A DNA stretch of 50,716 nucleotides, from assembly GCF_039545135.1 (NCBI RefSeq), contig NZ_BAABRU010000024.1:1-50716 (forward strand). The letters are read 5' to 3'. The notes under the pieces were generated by a model. The model searched no databases. It saw only the letters and a list, made by a program, of their open reading frames with translations, and had not been told where the DNA came from. The position numbers were made by a program, and so were the translations under genes. Origin of the DNA: Herpetosiphon gulosus (lineage in GTDB: Bacteria; Chloroflexota; Chloroflexia; Chloroflexales; Herpetosiphonaceae). Positions 9,653 through 16,560 of the stretch are shown one piece after another (positions within the stretch are counted from its first letter, which is position 1; the number at the start of each line of letters is the position of its first letter).

Positions 9653-9674
9653 GATTCGGGAACGAATCCTTTTA
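9653..9674 (+). terminator. Weak intrinsic terminator candidate
   Basis: GATTCG and CGAATC form a 6-bp stem with a GGAA tetraloop, followed by CTTTTAT. It lies about 110 bases after the META lipoprotein gene. The stem is short and only moderately GC-rich. The rest of 9546-9703 contains only a short GC-rich hairpin near 9546-9570. Confidence 0.4.
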
Positions 9675-9703
9675 TCCGGCAGGGTTTGCTAATCGTGGTC
9701 TTT

Positions 9704-9765
9704 CATGCCTCAGCCTCAGTAGTATAACGAACAAATGTTCGTTATACTACTGAGGCTGAGGCATG
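9704..9765. repeat. 62-bp palindrome with 30-bp arms
   Basis: The arms 9704-9733 and 9736-9765 are exact reverse complements, separated by only AA. The centre (GAACAAATGTTC flanked by TATAAC/GTTATA) resembles a TetR-family operator, and each arm contains TATACT on one strand. It ends 33 bases before the DHFR-fold gene. It could be a regulator site, a cruciform or bidirectional terminator, or the scar of two head-to-head insertion ends. The sequence alone does not decide. Confidence 0.85.
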
Positions 9766-9798
9766 CTGTATTTTCGCTTTGGCTCGAACGGAGGATAC

Positions 9799-10356
9799 AT
9801 GGGACGCTTGACCTTCAGTAGCAACATCACCTTGGACGGGTGCATTGATCACCGGGAAGGAATCGCTGACGACGAGACCCACGCCTTCTTCACCCGACTT
9901 ATGGACGAGGGTGGGGCGATGCTGTGGGGCCGTATTACCTACGAGATGATGGAAAGCTACTGGCCTTCAGTCGCCTGCGGCATCACGGATGCACCGCAGG
10001 CGATGCGTGAGTGGGCGATCAAGCTGGAGGCCAAGCCGAAGTATGTGGTGTCCTCAACTCGAACGGACTTCCCTTGGACCAACAGCCACCACATTACCGG
10101 CGATCTGCGCACGGTCGTCCAACAGCTCAAGGATGCGACCCCGAATGGTGTGCTTCTCGGGAGTGGCAGGCTCGCAACCGAACTTGATCGGCTGGATCTG
10201 ATCGATGAGTACCAGTTCCTCGTCCACCCGATGATTGCTGGCCATGGTCCGACCTTGTACGCCAGCGGGCTGCCCACCACGCGACGGCTCGCGTTGATCT
10301 CGGCGACCCCACTCCGTTGCGGAGCGGTTGCCATGCACTACCAGCGTGCACGTTGA
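9799..10356 (+). CDS. Dihydrofolate reductase-family protein (RibD C-terminal fold)
   Basis: A 185-residue single-domain protein of the YyaP/YwjB type. It begins with the typical FSSNITLDGCI strand, then LWGRITYEMM (cofactor-binding turn), KYVVSST, a GVLLGSG loop for the nucleotide, and FLVHPMIAGHGPTLY near the C-terminus. These proteins have the DHFR/RibD reductase fold and probably use NADPH, but real substrates are mostly unknown. The ATG at 9799 has a GGAGG site 4 bases upstream. An earlier ATG at 9763 lies inside the palindrome arm and lacks a ribosome site. It is a lone gene ended by a strong hairpin. Confidence 0.88.
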   Translation: MGRLTFSSNITLDGCIDHREGIADDETHAFFTRLMDEGGAMLWGRITYEMMESYWPSVACGITDAPQAMREWAIKLEAKPKYVVSSTRTDFPWTNSHHITGDLRTVVQQLKDATPNGVLLGSGRLATELDRLDLIDEYQFLVHPMIAGHGPTLYASGLPTTRRLALISATPLRCGAVAMHYQRAR

Positions 10357-10360
10357 ATCA

Positions 10361-10397
10361 CTGCTGGTAAGCGCTCACGACCTGCGCTTACCAGCAG
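10361..10397 (+). terminator. 14-bp hairpin after the DHFR-fold gene
   Basis: CTGCTGGTAAGCGC pairs perfectly with GCGCTTACCAGCAG around a 9-base loop, starting 4 bases after the stop codon. There is no T-run (CCTTTG follows), so it may be a terminator for the two convergent genes or an mRNA-stabilising end. Confidence 0.5.
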
Positions 10398-10456
10398 CCT
10401 TTGCGAGGATTGCGTGGAGCTTCCCGCGCATCAGCGCGACACACCCACATATCTTT

Positions 10457-11803
10457 TTAATACTCCTTAATACTACCGCCAAATTTCTGTGTTTCTTGAC
10501 TTAACCCCAACAACGCCCGATCCGGCTCTAACACAATCCGAGGTTTAAACCCAACGGGCGTTGCATCGACCAATCGTGGTATCCCCGCCTGCAAGACCGT
10601 CTGCATCACCGTTGTAAGCTGTTGGAGCGCGAGGTGCATGCCGATACATTGGTGTGCGCCAATGCCAAAGGGGATATAGCTCAGGCGTGGCCGCGCCGCA
10701 GCTGCCTCGGGGGCAAATCGTGACGGATCGAACTGGGTTGGATTGGGATACCATTGGGGATTGCGCTGGATGATGAACGGACTAAAGCCGAGGGTTAATC
10801 CACTGGGCAATACCCCAAGCCCGGGCAGGTCAATTGGTGCAATCACCCGTCGGGTAAATACATACACAGGTGGGTAGAGGCGCAAGACTTCTGCGAGTGT
10901 TTGGGTGAGGAGCGCAGGTGGCGTCTCATCCGGGGCATGATCGATGGTATAGCGCAGCTGCTGTGTTATATCAGGCTCGGTTGCAAGGACATACCACGCC
11001 CACGTTAATGCGGCAGCCAGCGGCTCATGGCCAGCAATAAAGAAGGCCATTACCTGATCGCGGATGTCGGCATCGGTTAACGATACACCCTCACCCCGTG
11101 CGGCCTCAAGCACGTGGGAAATCAGATCATGGGGGGTTGGCTCATGGCGACGCAGCTGAATTAAGGGCAGCAGTGCCGCGTCAAGCGTCCGGCGGGCGGC
11201 GTGAAATCGGCGATGCCGTAACGTCGGAACCCAGCGTGGTGGGGTAACAACCTGGGTCATCGCATGATTGACCATCGCCGTCACCGCCGTCCATGCGGCC
11301 ACGATTTGAGGCTGTGTGGCTAGATCACTGCCAAACAGGAGGCGATGATTCAGTCGCAAGGACAAATCCTGCATTGATGCATATACATCGTGGGGGGTGC
11401 GAGGCCACGCCGCGAGCCAGTGCTGGGTTTCGTTGCGAATTAACGCAGTATGCGCTGCGATGGTGCGCGGTTGAAATACCGGAGCCAATAATCGCCGTTG
11501 GATATGATGATCCGCGCCTTCGAGGGTCAGCAGGCTGTTGCCAACCACGGTTTGGAGCAGCGTCCGGAGACGAGTGGTTTTCTGCAACGCTGGGCTATGA
11601 TCAACAAGCAGTGTCTGGATTAGCGCTGGATCGGCAACCATCAGGACGGGCTTGGAACCGAAATGAAACACGCCAACCGCGCCGCAGGTATCAAAGACCG
11701 CTTGAAAGAAGGCTAAACGATCACGGCGTAATGCCCCGACATTGCCAATGATGGGATAACGGGGCATGGATGGAATGGTCTGGAGCACGGTCGGTGTGGG
11801 CAT
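10457..11803 (-). CDS. Cytochrome P450 (last gene of the regulator/P450 operon)
   Basis: A 448-residue soluble P450. Visible motifs are the ExxR of the K helix in AEVLRLYPP, the meander QFDPSRF, and the haem-ligand loop FGIGAHQCIG with its Cys near residue 395. The I helix reads FIAGHEPLAAAL: the conserved acid is kept but the Thr of the oxygen-activation pair is replaced by Pro, which is unusual and may mean altered chemistry such as peroxygenase or isomerase activity (inference). No membrane anchor is seen. The gene lies 51 bases after the membrane-protein gene. Substrate and redox partner are unknown; no ferredoxin gene is nearby. Confidence 0.93.
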   Translation of the reverse strand: MPTPTVLQTIPSMPRYPIIGNVGALRRDRLAFFQAVFDTCGAVGVFHFGSKPVLMVADPALIQTLLVDHSPALQKTTRLRTLLQTVVGNSLLTLEGADHHIQRRLLAPVFQPRTIAAHTALIRNETQHWLAAWPRTPHDVYASMQDLSLRLNHRLLFGSDLATQPQIVAAWTAVTAMVNHAMTQVVTPPRWVPTLRHRRFHAARRTLDAALLPLIQLRRHEPTPHDLISHVLEAARGEGVSLTDADIRDQVMAFFIAGHEPLAAALTWAWYVLATEPDITQQLRYTIDHAPDETPPALLTQTLAEVLRLYPPVYVFTRRVIAPIDLPGLGVLPSGLTLGFSPFIIQRNPQWYPNPTQFDPSRFAPEAAAARPRLSYIPFGIGAHQCIGMHLALQQLTTVMQTVLQAGIPRLVDATPVGFKPRIVLEPDRALLGLSQETQKFGGSIKEY

Positions 11804-11854
11804 TGCTCAAATTTCCCTACAAGTGAAAGACTACATATTCTACGAGATGCGTGT

Positions 11855-12943
11855 TTACGTATGAGGTATCATGCTCTGTTGTCGCTGCCAGCGACGAATA
11901 ACTCGCGCAAACTGCATGATGTAGTCGATGGGATGCGTATTAAGCGCAGGAGTAGCGGGTCCAGAGGCTTGAATCGGCGCTTCTGGATAAATCGTGAGAA
12001 TCCAATACATTTCTTCCACAGCACCATCACATGGTTTTGGAGCGTGACTTAAGATCAAATCGCGTGAATCAATAATATCGATCATAAGGCGTGTTCGATT
12101 ATTGGCAAGTATATCAACAGCTCTCCGAACTTGGGGAGTCATGGCCATAAGCACCCTATGAACACGTTTAATTTCGTGTAGCTGATACTGTTCGTATTGC
12201 TGGCGTAACCATTGGGGGATACAGCGGCGATAGACAGCCTGTGGAATTCCAAACGAGAGGATCAGGAAAAGAATGGTCGCAGGCTTCACGCCATGATAAC
12301 TCCATGCCAGCCATTGACGATAGCCTTCTCCATCAACGAAAACGAGTATGCTCACCACGATGACAGAAAGCGCCATAACACTCGAGCAGGTAAATCCAAT
12401 GATACAAAAGAGCGCACGGATTTTGATTTCTAAAGCGGCAAATTGTTGAAAACATTGCCACCACCGATACATTAATCCCGCTGAAAGTGTTAGCATCAAG
12501 CTATAGCTCAGGATATGCGATGTAATATAGGCAAATGTGATTTGGATAGAGTCATTATCCATCAGCATACCCAAATTATCAACGCGCTGCGTATCAATGA
12601 TAAATCCAATGCAGGTGATGGTAAGGGTTCCCCAAATAATAGGATGTGTCCGTAAATCAATAGGTACTGTTCGTTGGGTTAATCGTTCTGCCATCAAATA
12701 AAAATAGAGCATGCTCGTATGCATTGTTGCAACACGTATTCCATGATTCATCCAGGTCACAGGTTTTGGGACGGCGGCAATGGTTGAAATAACCATCAGG
12801 ATGGTTCCAATAATTACTGGTGCAATGAGATACAGTGTTCCCTGTTCTCCCCGTCGGTAACGGCGATAGAGGGGGTAAATAAAGCACAGCAACATGAGCG
12901 GAATGCTTAAATAGCGAACTGTTAAGGGATCAATCCTAGTCAT
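11855..12943 (-). CDS. Seven-helix membrane protein, MAB_1171c/DUF6545-like
   Basis: A 362-residue protein. Its first ~235 residues hold about seven hydrophobic helices, starting with YLSIPLMLLCFIYPLY. The cytoplasmic C-terminal ~125 residues are helical with a RLMIDIIDSRDLIL segment resembling the RVIEIRD motif of actinobacterial MAB_1171c/DUF6545 proteins, which are often found beside EspR-like XRE and ImmA-type genes. NCBI names that family putative transporters, but no transport activity has been shown as far as I know. Here it sits 18 bases after one P450 and 51 before another. It could export, import or sense the product of those enzymes. Confidence 0.65.
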   Translation of the reverse strand: MTRIDPLTVRYLSIPLMLLCFIYPLYRRYRRGEQGTLYLIAPVIIGTILMVISTIAAVPKPVTWMNHGIRVATMHTSMLYFYLMAERLTQRTVPIDLRTHPIIWGTLTITCIGFIIDTQRVDNLGMLMDNDSIQITFAYITSHILSYSLMLTLSAGLMYRWWQCFQQFAALEIKIRALFCIIGFTCSSVMALSVIVVSILVFVDGEGYRQWLAWSYHGVKPATILFLILSFGIPQAVYRRCIPQWLRQQYEQYQLHEIKRVHRVLMAMTPQVRRAVDILANNRTRLMIDIIDSRDLILSHAPKPCDGAVEEMYWILTIYPEAPIQASGPATPALNTHPIDYIMQFARVIRRWQRQQSMIPHT

Positions 12944-12961
12944 CTTAAACCAAACCCTCTT

Positions 12962-14374
12962 CTAGGCAGGAAAATCAACTAATCGCCGAATCGTTCCTTG
13001 GATGGGTTGTGATATGGTGGCAGTTGTAGGTTTTTCAAGCTTAAGTGAAATATCTTCTTTTATCCCAAGACTTACTAATACTTGGTAATGAGCCTTAGCA
13101 TTTAGTGGTAATTTCCACGAGTACCGTTGGATTATCATAGCGAGAATAATCGTCAACTGCGTGATGGCAAGTCCTGATCCGATACACATTCGTGCGCCTG
13201 CCCCAAAAGGTAAATATTCATAGGGCGATGGGTTTATCGATTCCCAACGCAGTGGATCAAACCGCCTTGGCTCCTCATACAGGTCAGCCATCCGATGTGT
13301 TACGTAGGGGCTATAGCTTACTCGAGAACCTTCAGGAATATGATAGTCTCCAAGGAAGCAGTCCTCGGTTGTTAAGCGATGACTATAAATCGCTGGAGGC
13401 AAGAGCCGTAGGCTTTCCTTGATAATTGAGCCTAAATAAGGGAGTGATCGTACATGCAATGGTTCAATCGGAGATTGACCGCAAACCGATTGAATTTCGG
13501 CAATAACATTGTGCATAATCTCTGGATGCTGAGTCAGTAACAGCATTGTCCAGACTAAAGCATTGGTCGTCGTTTCGTAACTTGCAAGAAAGAGCGTTGC
13601 GACTTGGCCAACCAAATCAAGGAAGGATGGTGACTCATCGCTTGTTTTGGCACTACTAAGGAGAATACTCAGGACATCATTCGTATTCTTCGACGATTTT
13701 TGATGCATTAATGCAATAACATTCTGTTCAAGCACCGATGAAAATGCAAGCATCTTCGCGTATGGAAAAGGAAGCGTATTAATCGGAAATAAAATAGTGC
13801 TTGGACGAGTAATAAGTTGAAGCCATCGTTGGAAATCCTTCCCTATGGAAGATTGTACAATTGTTTTGTCAATACCAAAAAGGATTTTGTTCGCAATACC
13901 GATAGTTAATGACCGCATTTCTTCAACAATCCAAACACTCTCTTTCCTTTCCCACGAATCCAGCATTGATACCGTAAGGTTTACAATATCATGATGATAC
14001 GATTCAATAGCCTGTTTGTGGAACGATGGCTGCATGAGCGATCGGTAATAGGTATGTTCATCCCCGTTCATCATAATCAAGCCATGACCTAACCGCTCAA
14101 GTGCAGAATTGGCGGGAGCCTTGAGAAACGGAACAACATGAAAAAGTTTGGGATTGCTTAAAATTTGATGATTAAATATTGGACCAAAGGCGAAGACCCT
14201 CCGTGTATCATGTGCAACCATTGCCGCAATATGACCAAAATGTGTGTATAAATCCATTACCGATTGCACACGATCCAGTGAAAATGCGAATCGTGTGCCA
14301 ATATTGCCACCGATCCGAAGCGGCTTTGGGCCTGGAATATCGGTCTTTAATAGTGCTTTATTGTTTTGCGTCAT
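12962..14374 (-). CDS. Cytochrome P450, translationally coupled to ImmA-like gene
   Basis: A 470-residue P450 starting at the ATG at 14374, which shares one base with the TAA stop of the peptidase gene (TAATG), so translation is probably coupled. Motifs: I helix LASYETTTNA with the Glu-Thr pair intact, K-helix ExxR in IIKESLRLLPP, meander RFDPLRWE, and haem loop FGAGARMCIG. It belongs to the soluble class closest to CYP102/CYP110-like bacterial fatty-acid or terpenoid hydroxylases (loose inference). Its codon use is more AT-rich than that of the P450 at 10457-11803, so the two are not recent duplicates. Confidence 0.93.
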   Translation of the reverse strand: MTQNNKALLKTDIPGPKPLRIGGNIGTRFAFSLDRVQSVMDLYTHFGHIAAMVAHDTRRVFAFGPIFNHQILSNPKLFHVVPFLKAPANSALERLGHGLIMMNGDEHTYYRSLMQPSFHKQAIESYHHDIVNLTVSMLDSWERKESVWIVEEMRSLTIGIANKILFGIDKTIVQSSIGKDFQRWLQLITRPSTILFPINTLPFPYAKMLAFSSVLEQNVIALMHQKSSKNTNDVLSILLSSAKTSDESPSFLDLVGQVATLFLASYETTTNALVWTMLLLTQHPEIMHNVIAEIQSVCGQSPIEPLHVRSLPYLGSIIKESLRLLPPAIYSHRLTTEDCFLGDYHIPEGSRVSYSPYVTHRMADLYEEPRRFDPLRWESINPSPYEYLPFGAGARMCIGSGLAITQLTIILAMIIQRYSWKLPLNAKAHYQVLVSLGIKEDISLKLEKPTTATISQPIQGTIRRLVDFPA

Positions 14375-14889
14375 TAGCGATATTCTCCGCCAAAATATGC
14401 CCATACCTTTTGGGTTGAATCGTCAATAATGGCTGCATCAAGACTTTCTACAATGAGTGTTTCTAATAAATTGGCAACCGACTCGCAGTACACGTTATTT
14501 AGTAGCGAGCCATCGCGAAACTGGGCATCAATTGGGCAATAATGCCGTTGAAATTGTGTTAATGTTTCGTAATGTAAAAGATGATGTCCTGCTAGCAAAT
14601 GGCCAATTTCATGGGCAATCGTTGTGATACGAAGAAATGGATTGATACCAGCCCGAATGGCAATGTAATCAACATCGGCAAGGACAATCGAATAGCCATT
14701 CACCTCTGCACTTAATGATGCATGATTATGATCTTCAATCACAAGTGTTCGTTGTCTAAAGCATTGGGTATAGAGATATAACTCATCTAGTGAGAAGCGT
14801 TTTCCAAGAAAAGCATAAATACCGTCCATGATCTGTTTAACATCACGTTGAACGGCGCTATAGATAAATGAATGGTCATTATTGCTCAT
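14374..14889 (-). CDS. ImmA/IrrE-type metallopeptidase
   Basis: A 171-residue protein with the zinc-binding HEIGH motif at residues ~93-97 (TIAHEIGHLLAGHH) and a downstream YCESVANLLETL helix carrying the likely third ligand Glu. This is the pattern of ImmA/IrrE (COG2856) proteins, which often cleave or inactivate a partner XRE repressor. The start at 14889 overlaps the regulator's stop by 11 bases; longer starts would lie deep in the regulator gene. The following P450 starts on its stop codon. In this setting the peptidase probably controls, or is controlled by, the EspR-like regulator (inference). Confidence 0.85.
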   Translation of the reverse strand: MSNNDHSFIYSAVQRDVKQIMDGIYAFLGKRFSLDELYLYTQCFRQRTLVIEDHNHASLSAEVNGYSIVLADVDYIAIRAGINPFLRITTIAHEIGHLLAGHHLLHYETLTQFQRHYCPIDAQFRDGSLLNNVYCESVANLLETLIVESLDAAIIDDSTQKVWAYFGGEYR

Positions 14890-15268
14890 TACTTTCTTCA
14901 TCCGTGCTAGTTTCTTCAGCAGCAATGGAATCAAGTAATTCAAAAAGTTTCTGCTGCGTCTCAGGGCTAAAGGTCTGGACACCACGTAAAAGCACCTTCG
15001 CAAAGCCTTGAGCTTGTGCGTTTGGCTGATGGTTAGGAGGAGTTAATTCAGGAAAAAAATACGAAGGAGAGACCTGAAAAAAACGACAAAGATGGAGCAA
15101 TGTTAATCGACCTGGATTAACATTTCTGCCACTTCGCAGGAGTGATAATGTTGATTGATCGATTGCTCCATTGAGTGCCGTACTAACATCTGTGTTGGTA
15201 TAGCGATCCCCATTAGGTTTACGATGTGTGTCAAAGAGGTCATTAATGAGATCCGCAAGTGTTTTCAT
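14879..15268 (-). CDS. EspR-like XRE transcriptional regulator (operon-leading)
   Basis: A 129-residue protein. Residues 1-70 match the EspR layout: LADLINDLFDTH, the YTNTDVSTALNG helix, LSLLRSGRNVNPGRLTLLHLCRFF (HTH) and PSYFFPEL. The C-terminal ~45 residues are helical and acidic, probably for dimerisation. It should bind DNA and control the operon it leads. An inverted repeat overlapping the -10 box just upstream (15271-15300) is a likely autoregulatory operator. It is a clear paralogue of the product of 15466-15813. The start has no strong ribosome site but gives the full conserved N-terminus. Confidence 0.85.
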   Translation of the reverse strand: MKTLADLINDLFDTHRKPNGDRYTNTDVSTALNGAIDQSTLSLLRSGRNVNPGRLTLLHLCRFFQVSPSYFFPELTPPNHQPNAQAQGFAKVLLRGVQTFSPETQQKLFELLDSIAAEETSTDEESNEQ

Positions 15269-15270
15269 AA

Positions 15271-15325
15271 ACTACAGCCTTTCGCATAATGGGCTGTAGT
15301 ATACCTTATTTTTGAATATAATCAA
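15271..15325 (-). promoter_or_regulatory. Promoter and inverted-repeat operator of the XRE-ImmA-P450 operon
   Basis: On the minus strand TTGATT (15320-15325) and TATACT (15298-15303) are 16 bases apart. Immediately downstream ACTACAGCC (15271-15279) and GGCTGTAGT (15292-15300) form an exact 9-bp inverted repeat that overlaps the -10 box and the expected transcription start. Such a site would let a dimeric XRE protein block initiation (inference). The remaining 15326-15465 shows nothing else clear. Confidence 0.55.
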
Positions 15326-15465
15326 ACGATTTTGACAACTCTCAATAACGTTATATAATAGCGTCTAACTAAACTCTTGGCTAGTACTATAATCCTAGAA
15401 GTGAATAGTCCTACTACTACATCACTATCATCCAATTCATCCCCCGTAGTATGAGATTCTTACCT

Positions 15466-15813
15466 TTATCTATCACGACTGATGGCATTAATTAACTCAA
15501 GAACTTTCTGTTTAACGTCAGTACTAATAGTAGTAAACAAGGTGTTAATAACTTCTGGACTGGATTGGACCTGATCTTCTCGCAATTCTGGAAAGAAGTA
15601 GGAGGCTGGAACTTTAAAAAATTGGCACAATGCCAGTATTGTCTCACGGCTTGGATTAGGGATTTTGCCTTTCCGAAGCCGAGATAGATGTGATTCTTGC
15701 AAGGATTGCTGCAATGCCTCGCATACTTCTTTATTGGTATATTCGCGTCCATCAGGTCTTGGATAGGTGCGAAATAGACCATTGATAAGATCTGCAATAT
15801 TTTGTTCGCTCAT
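15466..15813 (-). CDS. EspR-like XRE transcriptional regulator (paralogue)
   Basis: A 115-residue protein, similar over its whole length to the regulator at 14879-15268: IADLINGLFRTY, YTNKEVCEALQQ, LSRLRKGKIPNPSRETILALCQFF and ASYFFPEL. The shared YTN and YFFPEL phrases mark both as EspR-type XRE proteins. The ATG at 15813 has GGAG 5 bases upstream; a GTG two codons earlier is less likely. It is separated by about 200 bases from the paralogue and may be transcribed on its own. Two related regulators may recognise related operators and form a switch, but no target is proven. Confidence 0.82.
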   Translation of the reverse strand: MSEQNIADLINGLFRTYPRPDGREYTNKEVCEALQQSLQESHLSRLRKGKIPNPSRETILALCQFFKVPASYFFPELREDQVQSSPEVINTLFTTISTDVKQKVLELINAISRDR

Positions 15814-15827
15814 CGCCACTCCATCTA

Positions 15828-15876
15828 ATGAATATTAGTGCATTAAATTGACAAATATTCATCGGATATCTATAAT
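15828..15876 (+). promoter_or_regulatory. Near-consensus sigma-70 promoter overlapped by an inverted repeat
   Basis: TTGACA (15848-15853) and TATAAT (15871-15876) are 17 bases apart, a perfect consensus promoter pointing away from the XRE genes. ATGAATATT (15828-15836) and AATATTCAT (15854-15862) form a 9-bp inverted repeat whose right arm lies in the promoter spacer, so an XRE dimer could repress it. Downstream, 15884-16144 has an AAGGAG (near 15929) without a usable start codon and a small GCGTA/TACGC hairpin, but no gene until 16145. A non-coding transcript is possible. Confidence 0.6.
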
Positions 15877-16041
15877 AAAACTGGGGAATCCTAGTTATAG
15901 GTATAAATAATAACGGTTAACAAACAAGGAGCGTATATAGTACGCCCCGTAATTTATTGCACCTAAACAATAAAACGTCCCTGATCATACCATTAGTGGA
16001 TACATTGATCAAAGCCTTGTCGCAGGCATAACAAACGCGAT

Positions 16042-16104
16042 TCTGATAGAGGGGGCGCTATCAGAAAAAGTGGTACTTGCAAACTATTCCGAATGATGTA
16101 TACT
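16042..16104 (+). promoter_or_regulatory. Promoter of the excisionase-like gene with upstream hairpin
   Basis: TTGCAA (16077-16082) and TATACT (16099-16104) are 16 bases apart, about 40 bases before the ATG at 16145. Just upstream TCTGATAG (16042-16049) and CTATCAGA (16058-16065) form an 8-bp inverted repeat, a possible operator. Confidence 0.45.
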
Positions 16105-16144
16105 TGACCGAACGGTAATCCATACACAGCATCGAGAATGTTCT

Positions 16145-16345
16145 ATGAGTACACTTTTATCAACAAAAGGCGCAGCCGAACGACTCGGTATTAGCCGTCG
16201 TCGTGTTATCTGTTTAATTACAGATCAACGACTACCTGCCATGAAAATTGGTCGTGAGTGGATTATTCAGGAGGCTGACCTTGCCTTGGTGGCCCATCGA
16301 AAAAATGGTGCACCACGCAAACAGGATCGGAAAGAAGCATCATAA
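16145..16345 (+). CDS. Excisionase-family helix-turn-helix protein
   Basis: A 66-residue DNA-binding protein of the MerR/excisionase (HTH_17) type: STKGAAERLGISRRRVICLI is the helix-turn-helix, RLPAMKIGREWIIQEADL is the wing. Such proteins bind att or promoter DNA and act as recombination directionality factors or small regulators. It sits 215 bases before a large replication-like gene and 2 kb before a degenerate tyrosine recombinase, consistent with remains of an integrative element. The ribosome site is weak (GAGAATG). Confidence 0.8.
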   Translation: MSTLLSTKGAAERLGISRRRVICLITDQRLPAMKIGREWIIQEADLALVAHRKNGAPRKQDRKEAS

Positions 16346-16421
16346 AAACAATGGATATCATCGTAGTGATTATACGAGCCTGTTAGTCTTCCAGGCCATA
16401 CCAGAAGGCTAAAAAAAGAAA

Positions 16422-16489
16422 AGAACGCGGGTGGCAGCCCATTGCGTTCTATTTCCATCGTATATCCGGCCCTTATCCAAGGGGCCTTT
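16422..16489. terminator. Two tandem hairpins after the excisionase-like gene
   Basis: AGAACGC (16422-16428) pairs with GCGTTCT (16444-16450), preceded by an A-run that would be a T-run on the minus strand. GGCCCTT (16468-16474) pairs with AAGGGGCC (16479-16486, one bulge) and is followed by TTT. Together they may end the excisionase transcript. The rest of 16346-16560 is featureless. Confidence 0.4.
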
Positions 16490-16560
16490 GCTATGTCTCA
16501 GTATACTTGATCTCATGAAAATGTCAAGCATACGAGGCATGGCATGGAGTTGTATACCCT

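Noticed and set aside
9560-9671. Coding-like minus-strand stretch (NQAEFASGTVAVMNEQL style)
   Set aside because: Bounded by a stop without a start codon or ribosome site; at most a decayed fragment.
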